DNA of 64,000 bases from Roseovarius aestuarii (GCA_027214255.1 JAPWHL010000002.1:310001-374000); one strand, 5' to 3'. Numbered from the stretch's first letter, positions 8,370 to 17,392 are shown. Made by a program: numbers and translations. Notes: a model not told the origin generated them from the letters alone.

Positions 8370-10436
8370 TTAAGGTGTTGTGATGTTGGCGGGGCCAACC
8401 GGGGCTGACTCGACGCCTGAGACATTCGCAGCGGTGACCCAATAGAAATACTCGGTAGCCGCCGCCACTGTGCTGTCAGTATATTCACTGATCTGGCCTG
8501 AGACGCCGCCCGTCGTGCCAATTAATGTGGCGCTACCAAAAGACGCGGAACTGTGACGGTAAACGCGGGCTTCAGAGAACGCACTGGACGGGTTGCGCCA
8601 AGTCAGGTTTACGCCGCCGCCGCTATTCGAAGGGATGATGTCCGTGGGGGCACCCGGCGCGACCGCATCAACTTGGATCGTGATCGGATCCAAGTCCTCC
8701 CATTCGTCAGGCTCGTCAAAGACGCCAACGAACCGGACACGGGCCTCATATTCGGTGCCATCTTCCACTGCCCCCGACTGCGCGATAAATTCGTTTGCCG
8801 TCATTTTTTCCCAGCGCGTCTCGCCAGTGATCCGATACTGCGCTTCGATTTCAAGGTCGTCTCGGCCCGCCACAGCAACCGCCGTGACGGTTAGGGTCGC
8901 TTGCCTTACCCGCTCGGTGACGGTCAGAGTCGTTTGTGTGAGTGTCGCCGAAATCTCAGGGGCCAAACTAGACTCTTCAACAGGAAGGGCCGTCGGTGGG
9001 TCGCCTTCTTCGGATACGGTCCAAGCCTCGGATGCCCTATCAACCTTCGCCAACTCGATCTGGCACTCCAAGTTGACCGGATCAAAGTCATGGTTCAATA
9101 CCTCGTATTCACCGTGGATGACCCGTCCCGAACCATCTTCGGGCTGGTAATCCAACAGAATCGTGTGACGCTGCCCGTCCTCTTTTGGAAAACGCGCCTT
9201 CAAGCCCACCAGATTCGTCACAACGATGACCTTGGCGCGGTTGTCGTCGTGGATTTGCTGCTTAGCCAAGCGCCGCGCCTGCGAACGGCTGGGGCACATA
9301 TCCAAAATGTACTCTTGGACAATCTCGCCCTCAACCGCTAGCCGCGTTTCATCACGCCATGAATCGACCTCGACAACCTCATAATTCTGGGATGCATCAA
9401 GATGTGATACACGCAAGACGTTGTAACCCTCGCGTTCGCTGGTGGCCTCGCTTGTACGGATCTGCGAAATATCTTTAGCTGTAAGAGTGCAGGCGGTTTC
9501 ACCGAACGGCCCGCCGATCAGGCCCACGCGCCCGTCCTGCATTTCATAAGGCCGAATGCCGCAGCTGGAATGCATCCGGGACATTACGTCAGTTGGCCCT
9601 TCGTCCAACGTCCAATATCCCCACAACCGCAAGCTTGCTGCTGTGCCGCCTTCTAGCTGGTCCACCGCCTCGTCGGAGGCGTCGGCCATGGCGTCCACAC
9701 TGTCCCAATTCACCTCTGCGTCAGCCAGCTTGTAACCGTCTGCATGCGTCAGGTAGTGACCGATCACAAGCGCCGCGTTGTCGCTGTATGCGCTCGAATC
9801 CGTGCGGGGGTCGTAAATGGCCTGCCCCTTGATCACCCATTGCAGCGACGTGTTGTATGCCTTCGGGAAAATCTTGCTGAAATCGTTTCCGCCGGGGGCC
9901 TTCATCAGTGCAAGAAACGTGGCCTGTCCCGTTAACTTGTGGTCTGTCGTCCAGATTGAAAAGTTTGAAATCAGGTCGCCATAGTCGCCGCCGAGGCTGG
10001 AACCGTCGCGGGTGTCACAGTGCAGGTATCCAACCATCTTGCCTTCGTCTACATCGCCGCCCCCGTCCAAAGACACCGGGACACCGTCAACCCAGAATTC
10101 GCTAAACTCAGTGATTGGCCCGTGCGCAACCATCACCAGCTGATAGAGGCTGCTGTCCTTAACATCGAAGAATGCTCGGATGCCGCCTGCCAAGTATTGC
10201 CCAACGTAAACGCGGCGCGGCGCGTCTGTCTGGCTAATAACTGCCTGCACCTCTGCGCGGGGCACGCTGACGCTCGGCTGGAGTAGCCGCTGCACCAGAC
10301 TTAGGCCGACGCTGATCGCCGTGTTGATCACAGCTGTGGAAATAGCCGTCGCCGCAGCCAAGCTAAGCCCTGACGCCGCAGCCAGCCAAGCCCCGGCTGT
10401 CGCCGCAAATGTCGTGATAGCGGTGAAAATGGCCAT
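8370..10436 (-). CDS. Tail tip / host specificity protein J-like
   Basis: 688 residues. The N-terminus has a hydrophobic Ala-rich segment (residues 5-45), followed by a region (from about 60) that reads like the tip-attachment protein J family: PRRVYVGQYLAGGIRAFFDV. The C-terminal 200 residues contain at least two fibronectin type III-like domains, including VTLTWRN-type strands (GGGVNLTWRNPSSAF) and EYFYWVTAANVSG. Such proteins close the distal tail tip of siphophages and contribute to receptor recognition. The gene is followed, 64 bp on, by the tail spike gene. Confidence 0.82.
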   Translation of the reverse strand: MAIFTAITTFAATAGAWLAAASGLSLAAATAISTAVINTAISVGLSLVQRLLQPSVSVPRAEVQAVISQTDAPRRVYVGQYLAGGIRAFFDVKDSSLYQLVMVAHGPITEFSEFWVDGVPVSLDGGGDVDEGKMVGYLHCDTRDGSSLGGDYGDLISNFSIWTTDHKLTGQATFLALMKAPGGNDFSKIFPKAYNTSLQWVIKGQAIYDPRTDSSAYSDNAALVIGHYLTHADGYKLADAEVNWDSVDAMADASDEAVDQLEGGTAASLRLWGYWTLDEGPTDVMSRMHSSCGIRPYEMQDGRVGLIGGPFGETACTLTAKDISQIRTSEATSEREGYNVLRVSHLDASQNYEVVEVDSWRDETRLAVEGEIVQEYILDMCPSRSQARRLAKQQIHDDNRAKVIVVTNLVGLKARFPKEDGQRHTILLDYQPEDGSGRVIHGEYEVLNHDFDPVNLECQIELAKVDRASEAWTVSEEGDPPTALPVEESSLAPEISATLTQTTLTVTERVRQATLTVTAVAVAGRDDLEIEAQYRITGETRWEKMTANEFIAQSGAVEDGTEYEARVRFVGVFDEPDEWEDLDPITIQVDAVAPGAPTDIIPSNSGGGVNLTWRNPSSAFSEARVYRHSSASFGSATLIGTTGGVSGQISEYTDSTVAAATEYFYWVTAANVSGVESAPVGPANITTP

Positions 10437-10850
10437 CAGCTAACCGCCTTGCACATCTGCAACTCGGCCACCGCATAACCGCACCGTTCAAGGATGCGCT
10501 GCGCCGTGCCGCCATTGCATGAAAGTTTAATCAATGTCGCGCCGCTACCCTTGGCCCACGCCTCAAACGTGCGCAGCAACCGCAGCCCGCTCTTGTCCTC
10601 GGCATACCAGCCCAACTCAAACGCCACTGGGTCAGGGCTGATTACCGTCTGCCCGATCTGCCCCGCGATAAACCCGCCTGACGTTACAAAAACCGCCCCG
10701 TGGGGGGTCGTTAATTAGTCCCGCTAGGGTTTGCCCCGTCTTTGCCCTGTCAATCCGCTGGGGACCCTGAACAGACGCTGCCAGACGCTCGACCATGTCA
10801 ATGATGCGGGGAATATCCGCCTCTGCCGCCGTCAGCTTCCGGGCAACCAT
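10436..10850 (-). pseudogene. GNAT-like phage tail-region gene split by a +1 frameshift
   Basis: Two frames continue each other. The upstream part (start at 10850, MVARKLTAAEADIPRIIDMV) and the downstream part ending CKAVS at 10436 join if one C is removed from the C6 run read on the minus strand near 10705 (codons for NDPHGAVFVTSGG). The restored protein of about 137 residues looks like a small GNAT acetyltransferase (VFVTSGGFIAGQIGQTV strands, then ILERCGYAVAE). Small GNAT proteins are commonly found between tail genes of related phages. The break may be a real mutation, a base-calling error in a homopolymer, or phase variation. Confidence 0.65.
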
Positions 10851-11416
10851 GTGATTGCCTTGTTTTTCAGCGTAGGCAACAATGCCAACCCCTTGTCACC
10901 CGCATGCCGTGCGCGCTGGTCGGCGTCTGTCCAGCGCCCATATGGAGGCTTGGCTTGACGGCTCATGCGCCCATACGCCTCAAGTTCAATGTTGCGGCTG
11001 TCTGCTGTGGACGTGCTGTGCATGTCACGCATTAGGCCGACAAACATGCTTATGGGGTCGCCAATCAATCGCCCTTGGTGTTCGCCTTCCTCATAGGTCA
11101 GCGAGTAAAGCTGATAAAATATCTGGCACCGCCGACTGTTTACTTCCAGCGCTTGCCCATCGCACCGTGCCACCATTTCTGGCGATGCGTTCGGGATATC
11201 AAACCGAACCATTCCCGCGCTCATGCCATAGGTTATCGACATGCTGGACAACTTAATCACATCGCCAGTGCCTTGATATTCGACGCCATCAACCGTCAAA
11301 GGCCCATACCCAAGCCACCAGTTTTGCGGGTTAGTGCGAAAGTCCATCTGGCAAAGGATGGTGCAGGCGATATCGCCGCGTCTTAGATCAACGTCGTCCA
11401 TGTCGTGGATGCTCAT
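10832..11416 (-). CDS. Tail-tip assembly protein, family not named
   Basis: 194 residues in the position of the minor tail/tip-assembly genes between tape measure and J-like protein. Key stretches are WWLGYGPLTVDGVEYQG and SITYGMSAGMVRFDIPN; this layout resembles the domain-swapped barrel proteins that precede J-like proteins in alphaproteobacterial siphophages. It overlaps the frameshifted GNAT gene by 19 bp and lies one base from the previous tail gene. No enzymatic motif is seen. Confidence 0.65.
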   Translation of the reverse strand: MSIHDMDDVDLRRGDIACTILCQMDFRTNPQNWWLGYGPLTVDGVEYQGTGDVIKLSSMSITYGMSAGMVRFDIPNASPEMVARCDGQALEVNSRRCQIFYQLYSLTYEEGEHQGRLIGDPISMFVGLMRDMHSTSTADSRNIELEAYGRMSRQAKPPYGRWTDADQRARHAGDKGLALLPTLKNKAITWLPGS

Positions 11417-12079
11417 TCAGAACGCCTCGACAAGTGAAATATTCGCGGCCTTGACCACATCAATACCGGACCCGATCTGGTCGCCTATCTCCATACGGCA
11501 GTTCAGGCGCAGTTGGTCGACAATCACAACGTCGTCAACGTCATGGTCGCCCCGGATATTCGGCATCACCGACAGCCGGATTTCCGTTTCGCTTTCGCCG
11601 ATCGCGGAAACTGCCGTGACTTGGTAAAGCTGGTCGCCAAGGCTGATATAGTGCCCCGGCCAGATTTGAGAAAGCGCAGGCTTGGTGACATCGATGAAGC
11701 TGTCTCGATGTGATGCCGCCGCGCTCAGTGTGTATCCGTCGAACGGGTCGCCATCCCACCCGATGTGGTCGAATGTGAAATCAGGCGCGGCGCGAGAGGC
11801 GCGCAGCATCCGCCCCGTTTCGTCATTGGGCAACCATTGCACACAGATCGGGACCACGCAGGTCGCGCTTGCCGCTTCCATCTGCGTCACAAACGCCGAC
11901 AACGCCAACTGCCCCTGCATGTCAATCGCCAACAGTCCCAAGTCCAGACGCCAAAACCCGTTTAGCGCGGGCTTGGCGAATGACTCACCGTCAATGTTTG
12001 TAAATGGCGTGAACCGCAAGCCCGACAGAAGGGGAATACTTGTCCGAACCTTGACGGGGTAGGGAAACGCGACTTGCAT
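11417..12079 (-). CDS. Minor tail protein
   Basis: 220 residues directly after the tape-measure gene (start overlaps its stop by one base). The sequence is beta-rich, with the central segment SFIDVTKPALSQIWPGHYIS and following LGDQLYQVTAV. In siphophages the gene next to the tape measure encodes a distal tail or tip-complex protein, so that role is inferred from position and fold character rather than a recognised motif. Confidence 0.65.
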   Translation of the reverse strand: MQVAFPYPVKVRTSIPLLSGLRFTPFTNIDGESFAKPALNGFWRLDLGLLAIDMQGQLALSAFVTQMEAASATCVVPICVQWLPNDETGRMLRASRAAPDFTFDHIGWDGDPFDGYTLSAAASHRDSFIDVTKPALSQIWPGHYISLGDQLYQVTAVSAIGESETEIRLSVMPNIRGDHDVDDVVIVDQLRLNCRMEIGDQIGSGIDVVKAANISLVEAF

Positions 12080-14346
12080 TATTGACCACCCCGCAAATAG
12101 CGCTGATCCGCTTGGGTGCGGTTGTTGGCGTTGATCCGCGTTTCTGCGACACTGACTGAAATACCCTGCACTTGGCTGATCTGCTCGACAGTAAAGCCTT
12201 CGGGGGCACGCAGCACGATTTCCACGGTTTGCCTGCCTTGGCTTGTCGATTTGGTATGGTCCACAACCGTCTCGTTGGGGTGCAGGATTGCAGGGAACCC
12301 ACCGCGCCCATCCACCCCACCAGACCGCGACCCGCCGCCCGTGTAGCCACCCCCATCGAATGATAGCAACTTTCCTACCCCGCCGAACAAGCTGCCCAAC
12401 AGACCGCCGCCCGACCCCTTGGACCCGCCCGCGAAGATGCCTTCACCGAATAGCAGATACTCCAGCGCCGCGCGCTTGATGCTTTTGACGAATTGGTCCA
12501 TCGCGTCGGCGCCGCCCATAGCCGCGTCAATGACGCTGTCTTTAAACGAGCCTTGGATTTCCTCTAGCGCCGCGATTTGGTCACGCGCCTGATCGTACTC
12601 GTTCGCCAACTCGCCAACGCTCGCCGCCTCCGCGTCGATCCGCGCTAGCAACTCGTCGGTAATTGTCATGCCGCGCTTTTTTGCTTCGTCCAGCATCCGC
12701 TGCTTGACTGTCAACTCAGCGATTTCGGCCTTGCTCTTGCCGAGCATTTCAATGGTGCGTTGCAGCTTTTCCAGTTCAGCCTCGGCAATGCTGAAAAGTG
12801 GTTCCTGTTCCTGCTTTGGTTTACTCGAGCCGCCACCGCCCGACACCTTTTTGGGCGCGGTCAGCTTCAGGAAGTTCTCAACGGCCTTACGGTTTGTTTC
12901 TCGCTGCCCGGCGTCGGGGATGACGCTCTGCGACATAACTTGATCTTCATCGGCCATCGTGGGGGTCGTCGCGGACAACTCAATCGCGCGGGATAGAGCG
13001 ACGCCCAGCCAGTTGGCCAGTTCCTGCGCCTCTCCAGCCGCCGAACCGATGTTCCCCGTCATGTCAGCGTTCGCAATGCCATTGGCCGCTTCCTCGCCCT
13101 CCTCAAGGCGCGCCGCCATTTCACGAGAAATACCTTCCGCCCGCGTCACGCCGTCCACAACGTCCTGCGAAACAGCATCACCGGATTGCTTCAGTAGATC
13201 TCGGATCAATCCCAACTGGGTGGCCATGGCGGAAAAATCACCCGCGTCTCGCGCTTCCTCCAGTCGGAACTGAGCCTCAGAAATTTGCTGTAGAAAGCCC
13301 TCGTCAAGACCGACTTCCTGCGCGAGTGACCCAATGCTACTGAAGTCACCCTCCAGCAGAGCAAGCTGCTCACGCAACCCTTGCATCGCGTCCATCTGCA
13401 TTGCGACCTTCGACCTGACATCAATAATCAGCCCAGAATTTGCATACTCATCGATGCTCTTCTGGATGCGCGCTATTTCGTCACGATAGGCTTGCGCCTC
13501 CGCTTGACCCGCGGCCGTCCCAGCTCTCGCCAACGAACCAGAGACCTTGCCCGCGGCTGCCTCCACATCTCTCGCAATCTGGTCTGCAACATCAGTAATC
13601 ACACCGCTGACCTTGCCCAGTGCCTCGCGCTTGTCGATCTCAAATAGCGCGGCCGCCATATCCTTCACTTCGTCGGTCAAGTCACCGTATTTTTTCCGCA
13701 ACGCCTCTAGGCCACCGACGCTTGCCGCACCGGCACTAGATGCCATGGCAGACAAGGCAGATTGCGCCTCACCAACACGGTCGGCAAATGTCTTGGCCTT
13801 TTCCTTCGTTTCCTCGGTAGCATCGCCAAGCGTCCACAGGACGCCGGCCAGAGAAGAGCCCACAGCCAGCACAGCGCCCATAACGGCACCCCATGGGCCC
13901 ATGATGCCTAATAGCTGCGAACCCTGCTGAGAAAAGGCGACTAGCGCAGATTGTCCGCCTTGAACCTGCACCGCAAAGTCACCGATCTGATAGCCAGCCT
14001 GCTGAAACACAGACCGATTGCGTGTCATAAATCCTGTCTGCGCGGCGACGCTGCTATTCATGGCAACTACCGAAGCCCGGGCCCCGTTTACCTTAGATAC
14101 GGTCTGATCGTATTCACGCTGCACCAAGTCCATACCCGTTGCATGGCGTTGAGCCGTGATCGTGCCCGCTTCTAGCGCTGCGTTGTAACGCTTCTGCTGC
14201 GCCTCCAGCTTGGCCTCCGCTGCCGCAAGCGGGTTGAACTTACGCTCCAGCCGATCAATGGCCGCGCCCGCTGATTTGGCCCGTTTCTCGAATTCCTGCT
14301 GTTGCAGTTCGAGTAGAATAGCAATGCGTTCTGTGGGTTCAGCCAT
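12079..14346 (-). CDS. Tail tape measure protein
   Basis: 755 residues. The N-terminal 100 residues are coiled coil (ELQQQEFEKRAKSAGAAIDR), followed by two hydrophobic segments around residues 155-180 (GIMGPWGAVMGAVLAVGSSL), long alanine-rich helices, and a glycine-rich C-terminal region (GGGYTGGGSRSGGVDGRGGF) often seen at the end of tape measures in this host group. At 1.5 angstrom per residue it predicts a tail of roughly 110 nm. Its start overlaps the stop of the frameshifted tail-chaperone product by 8 bp. Confidence 0.88.
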   Translation of the reverse strand: MAEPTERIAILLELQQQEFEKRAKSAGAAIDRLERKFNPLAAAEAKLEAQQKRYNAALEAGTITAQRHATGMDLVQREYDQTVSKVNGARASVVAMNSSVAAQTGFMTRNRSVFQQAGYQIGDFAVQVQGGQSALVAFSQQGSQLLGIMGPWGAVMGAVLAVGSSLAGVLWTLGDATEETKEKAKTFADRVGEAQSALSAMASSAGAASVGGLEALRKKYGDLTDEVKDMAAALFEIDKREALGKVSGVITDVADQIARDVEAAAGKVSGSLARAGTAAGQAEAQAYRDEIARIQKSIDEYANSGLIIDVRSKVAMQMDAMQGLREQLALLEGDFSSIGSLAQEVGLDEGFLQQISEAQFRLEEARDAGDFSAMATQLGLIRDLLKQSGDAVSQDVVDGVTRAEGISREMAARLEEGEEAANGIANADMTGNIGSAAGEAQELANWLGVALSRAIELSATTPTMADEDQVMSQSVIPDAGQRETNRKAVENFLKLTAPKKVSGGGGSSKPKQEQEPLFSIAEAELEKLQRTIEMLGKSKAEIAELTVKQRMLDEAKKRGMTITDELLARIDAEAASVGELANEYDQARDQIAALEEIQGSFKDSVIDAAMGGADAMDQFVKSIKRAALEYLLFGEGIFAGGSKGSGGGLLGSLFGGVGKLLSFDGGGYTGGGSRSGGVDGRGGFPAILHPNETVVDHTKSTSQGRQTVEIVLRAPEGFTVEQISQVQGISVSVAETRINANNRTQADQRYLRGGQ

Positions 14347-14904
14347 ACTTCGCCTTCAATTCTTGAAATTCTTCCCACGTAGGTGGGGCTGTTCTGTCGC
14401 CTTGGTGGGCCAGATTCCACCCTTCGACAAAAAGGGACCAATCAGCGGGCGTCATCGCTCGCCATTCAGCTGGCTTTAGCCCTGCGCCGATTGCGTTTTT
14501 GATCTTGGCTTTCGCGCCGTACTCTTGCGGGCGGCTTTCACGGATGAACCACTTTTGCTGCCTACTTTTTTTTTACCATCTCGGGGCGGCAGAAATGCGG
14601 CGAATATCAGGTCCTGCGCGATTGCCCTTACGCGGGCGTTCTCGTGTGGCGGCATGTCATCAAGGATCTTGTCAGCGGATTTGTCAGCCAAACCACCACC
14701 AACCAACCCCAGCGCGACTAGATCACGACAATGACGCGCCTGCACCGAACCTTTGCCAAGCAACTGATCAAGCAGACCAAAAATGCCCAGATCGTGCTGG
14801 GCCTCAAAACGCTCAATCTCGCAGTTGCGCAGGACAAGCGGGCGACTTTCGCCGCCCAACTGTTCCACAATCCCCCCGGCGGGGGCCTGCGCTGTAATCG
14901 GCAT
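14339..14904 (-). CDS. Tail assembly chaperone, G-T fusion made by -1 frameshift
   Basis: The zero frame (next entry) runs into a run of nine A on the minus strand. Slipping back one base there leads into a second frame without stop codons down to TGA at 14339-14341, adding about 77 residues: SRQQKWFIRESRPQEYGAKA, then GLKPAEWRAMTPADWSLFVE and ending FQELKAKYG. The motif LKPAEWRAMTPADW is the hallmark of T-like small tail chaperones, which bind the tape measure, and it is otherwise not reachable because this frame has no good start codon. The fused end overlaps the tape-measure start. Co-expression of short and fused forms is the known arrangement in lambda-like tails. Confidence 0.75.
14476..14904 (-). 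CDS. Tail assembly chaperone, G-like short form
   Basis: 142 residues in the zero frame. The protein resembles the tail chaperone family next to the tail tube gene in gene transfer agents and related siphophages: residues 34-60 read EAQHDLGIFGLLDQLLGKGS, a conserved-looking core. The C-terminal 30 residues after the lysine run (KKKVGSKSGSSVKAARKS) are basic and low-complexity, as expected for an overlap that also encodes part of the fused form. Its start overlaps the tail tube stop by one base. Confidence 0.78.
   Translation of the reverse strand: MPITAQAPAGGIVEQLGGESRPLVLRNCEIERFEAQHDLGIFGLLDQLLGKGSVQARHCRDLVALGLVGGGLADKSADKILDDMPPHENARVRAIAQDLIFAAFLPPRDGKKKVGSKSGSSVKAARKSTARKPRSKTQSAQG
14566..14574 (-). 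promoter_or_regulatory. A9 slippery site for -1 frameshifting
   Basis: Nine consecutive A on the minus strand are read GGT AAA AAA AAA GTA in the zero frame. The A AAA AAA heptamer is a standard -1 slip site. Downstream, the -1 frame stays open for about 77 codons. It is also a place where base-calling errors occur, but the two-frame organisation is what tail chaperone genes normally have. Confidence 0.75.
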
Positions 14905-15335
14905 TATGTTTCAGCCGTGAACGTGATTGCGCCAGTGGACGATAGCGCGAATTCCTGCGTTATTGCCCCTCCATTCACCTCGCCGGAAACTCCGATGCTG
15001 TCGATGATAAATGCCCCGGCGAACTCGCCAAGGCCAGGAACAATAATCTCGTAATTGTTAATGCCGGTGCCGCTCAGCTTCGAATCGATCAACACAGTAC
15101 TTTGCGCCTTGCTCTCAAAGTAACCAGACCCAGAGAAACTGACTTTGGCCGTTCCAGCGACCATTTCCTGAAACAGCTTGCCACCGCCACCCGAGCAATC
15201 AATCGTAGTAACATCGATGTTATCGCCATCCAGCGTCAGGTTTCGGCTATTCAGGCCGCAAAGGGTAGAAAACGACTCGGACTCTTCGCCGTCGCCAATT
15301 TTGATCAGCATCAGGTCTGGGTTTTGCTTTGCCAT
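14904..15335 (-). CDS. Major tail (tail tube) protein
   Basis: 143 residues, starting MAKQNPDLMLIKIGDG. It follows the tail tube pattern of HK97/GTA-like siphophages: an N-terminal GLNSRNLTLDGDNIDVTTID strand pair, a middle VSFSGSGYFESKAQS and a C-terminal GVSGEVNGGAITQEFALSST. The monomers form hexameric rings around the tape measure. The gene lies directly before the tail chaperone genes, as expected. Confidence 0.85.
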   Translation of the reverse strand: MAKQNPDLMLIKIGDGEESESFSTLCGLNSRNLTLDGDNIDVTTIDCSGGGGKLFQEMVAGTAKVSFSGSGYFESKAQSTVLIDSKLSGTGINNYEIIVPGLGEFAGAFIIDSIGVSGEVNGGAITQEFALSSTGAITFTAET

Positions 15336-15359
15336 GGGTAGGCTCCTTGTATTGGGTTA

Positions 15360-15376
15360 GAACGCGCTACGCGTTC
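15360..15376. other. Perfect 7-bp hairpin upstream of the tail tube gene
   Basis: GAACGCG, loop CTA, CGCGTTC. It lies in the 105-bp gap between the tail terminator gene and the tail tube gene. On the minus strand no T-run follows, so it is not a typical intrinsic terminator; it could stabilise or process the abundant tail tube message. Confidence 0.4.
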
Positions 15377-15440
15377 ACTCCTGCCTTGCCCAAGGGCGGG
15401 GAAAGGGCACGCGGCAGGCTTTTGGCCCACCGTCATTCGT

Positions 15441-15851
15441 TTAGCCGTCCAGAATCGCGCTAAATGCGGTAATGGCCGTATAGCTTTTGCCGTCTGTGTC
15501 TTGATCAACCGACTGAGCCTGCCAGTGCAGCTGAACCAACGTAAACCCGGTGACAGTCAGGGCTGCTGTGTCCAACGCCGCAACAACCGCCTCAGCGCAG
15601 CGCGTGGCCTCTACCCGCCCGGATGTTACCGGGCGACTGTGCGCCTCAATTCCGAATGTCACCGCGGCCGCGCTAGCGCAGGAACTCCGCAACGGGCGCG
15701 GCGCGATAACGCCAATGCGAACGTAGGGCCGCTTTGCCTTCTGTGGTGGCTCATCATAGACTCTGCCGGATACAAGTGCAGTCACGCCCGCATCTGCTTT
15801 CAATGCAGAGACTAAAGATTTTTGTAACGCCAACGCGTACCCATCAGCCAT
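15441..15851 (-). CDS. Tail completion/terminator protein (DUF3168 type)
   Basis: 136 residues. The N-terminal ALQKSLVSALKADAGVTALV helix followed by GRVYDEPPQKAKRPYVRIG is the characteristic start of the DUF3168 tail-terminator family (lambda gpU/GTA orfg8-like). Later, VEATRCAEAVVAALDTAAL forms the second helix. These proteins cap the tail tube and join it to the head. Position between the HK97 gp10-like gene and the tail tube supports this. Confidence 0.85.
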   Translation of the reverse strand: MADGYALALQKSLVSALKADAGVTALVSGRVYDEPPQKAKRPYVRIGVIAPRPLRSSCASAAAVTFGIEAHSRPVTSGRVEATRCAEAVVAALDTAALTVTGFTLVQLHWQAQSVDQDTDGKSYTAITAFSAILDG

Positions 15852-16189
15852 TACTTCACCGCCTTGATTGCATCTTTGATCGCCTTGCGGTTTCGCACCC
15901 TGCGGGCCTTTTCAGTCCCATTGATCGCGGGATTAACAAAGGGGCGCGGGGCACGGTTGCCTTCAATCACCTTGGCCTTCGGGCCAAAGTCCACCAGTTG
16001 AGACCCATCATCCCCCGCGATACTTCGAATAAGCGCGCGATTTACGCCCCTATCCACCGGGATTAGAACCTGCGCCATATCGACAATCATTTCCGCGTTG
16101 TCTTTGTTGGCCCGCGCGAATTGCGACTCGATCGCTGGCGTAATTTTATTCAGCATCGACTGAGTTGCTTTGAATCCGGTTTTCTTCAC
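15851..16189 (-). CDS. HK97 gp10-like head-tail/tail protein
   Basis: 112 residues. The segment MAQVLIPVDRGVNRALIRSI corresponds to the conserved 'A..L.PV..G.LR.SI' core of the HK97 gp10 family, and the C-terminus has the RPFVNPAINGTEKARRVRN pattern. The family bridges the head connector and tail terminator. Its ends overlap both neighbours by one to four bases. Confidence 0.82.
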   Translation of the reverse strand: MKKTGFKATQSMLNKITPAIESQFARANKDNAEMIVDMAQVLIPVDRGVNRALIRSIAGDDGSQLVDFGPKAKVIEGNRAPRPFVNPAINGTEKARRVRNRKAIKDAIKAVK

Positions 16190-16518
16190 TGTGCCGCGCC
16201 TGATTCCACCAGTAAATCCAGCATCACGCCTGTATCGTCCGCGTGCGCAATGCCGCGAATATTCCAGACCTCGCCACGCGCTTCGACTTGATCCGCTTCG
16301 GTGATATCGCTTACCTGCGAACTATTCCGAATGCGTATCGTAGCGGTCCTGACATTCTCGACAGCTCCCGCAGCAACCCGTTCTTTGCCGGTTGTCTCAC
16401 GCACGTTGCCCCAAACCGAAAACAGTGGGGCGAATTCGCTCGTTACGTTGCCATAATCATCGTCGCCCTCGCCCCGTCGATTGAATGTCACCCGATGGCG
16501 TAACTTGCCCGCGCGCAT
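16186..16518 (-). CDS. Phage head closure protein (SPP1 gp16-like)
   Basis: 110 residues. It begins MRAGKLRHRVTFNRR, the classic start of the head-tail adaptor/closure family (GxLxxRVTxxR), continues with LFSVWGNVRETTGKERVAAG and ends in a short beta-strand pair. It forms the ring that stops DNA leakage after packaging. Overlap of 4 bp with the gp10-like gene. Confidence 0.85.
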   Translation of the reverse strand: MRAGKLRHRVTFNRRGEGDDDYGNVTSEFAPLFSVWGNVRETTGKERVAAGAVENVRTATIRIRNSSQVSDITEADQVEARGEVWNIRGIAHADDTGVMLDLLVESGAAQ

Positions 16519-16519
16519 T

Positions 16520-17086
16520 TCAGACCCAGACCACGTGCGGGTTCAGCAAGTCTTTGACACCCAGCGGCAACTCCCCTCCCTGGACCCCAATCAAACTAGC
16601 ATCGCGGTTTGCGTAATAGTGTCCAGTCAACAGCAGCATCGCCACGACAAAGTTTGCGGGCACATCCTCGGCATCGCCGTATCCGACGATGCATGTCACA
16701 CGAACCGCATCAGGTTCACAAAGCGCGACCGGCCAACTGGCACCAGTGACAGGCACCACGCAGGTGAGAACCCCGGACTGGATCAAGCGATAATCTGCCG
16801 CGTCCACAGTCTGCAGAACACTGTCACCGTCCAGATACTTCACAGCCGTCACTGCCTGCACCGGGGCGATCGGCAAGGTTAACCCGGCGGAAAACCCATC
16901 CAGCCTCACGTCCACTGTCTGAGTGACAAACCTGCGTCGCGTAAACGCTTCTACCTTCAGACGTGCCGCCGAAATATAGATCCCCAACAGTGCGGCTTCA
17001 TCGTCGGTTTCAACCTTGCATTGCATGTCAGCCATGGCTGTCGATACCGGCTCTTCCGCGGGCCCTGTGACGGTGATGATGTTCAT
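16520..17086 (-). CDS. Head-tail connector protein (HK97 gp6-like)
   Basis: 188 residues. The N-terminal two thirds match the gp6/GTA orfg6 connector type: DDEAALLGIYISAARLKVEA helix, then TRRRFVTQTVDVRLDGF and LPIAPVQAVTAVKYLDGDS. Ends with an LLLTGHYYANRD helix and a GVKDLLNPHVVWV tail, common for this family. It forms a ring bound to the portal. Confidence 0.82.
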   Translation of the reverse strand: MNIITVTGPAEEPVSTAMADMQCKVETDDEAALLGIYISAARLKVEAFTRRRFVTQTVDVRLDGFSAGLTLPIAPVQAVTAVKYLDGDSVLQTVDAADYRLIQSGVLTCVVPVTGASWPVALCEPDAVRVTCIVGYGDAEDVPANFVVAMLLLTGHYYANRDASLIGVQGGELPLGVKDLLNPHVVWV

Positions 17087-17089
17087 GGA

Positions 17090-17392
17090 TCAGCCGTCCA
17101 TCCGCACAGCGATGTCGCGCGAAGTAAAATGGCGCGCAGACTGTTCACTGAGATCAGCAATATCGCCCTCGACATAGCTTTCCTCGTCCCGTGTCCCACG
17201 CCGGTGATCGTCTACGACATGGCGCTTCAGAAACCGGATTCGCACTTTACCCTCATCAAGCAAGGGCATTTTAGCAGACGTGTTTGTCTGGCCTGCGAGC
17301 GCCTTACGGGCCTCGATTCCAGCGGTTGCCTGCGCGCCGGCGTCATTGCCCTTTGCCGCAGGAGTCTTGGTTGATTTCTTCAACTTGGCCAT
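17090..17392 (-). CDS. Small basic-acidic unknown protein in the head module (100 aa)
   Basis: A 100-residue protein with a Lys/Ala-rich low-complexity N-terminus (MAKLKKSTKTPAAKGNDAG) and a C-terminal half with IRFLKRHVVDDHRRGTRDEE. The C-terminal part resembles short head-region proteins that sit between the capsid and the connector in alphaproteobacterial phages, but I cannot name the family. It lies 3 bp from the connector gene. A minus-strand terminator is found just upstream. Confidence 0.65.
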   Translation of the reverse strand: MAKLKKSTKTPAAKGNDAGAQATAGIEARKALAGQTNTSAKMPLLDEGKVRIRFLKRHVVDDHRRGTRDEESYVEGDIADLSEQSARHFTSRDIAVRMDG

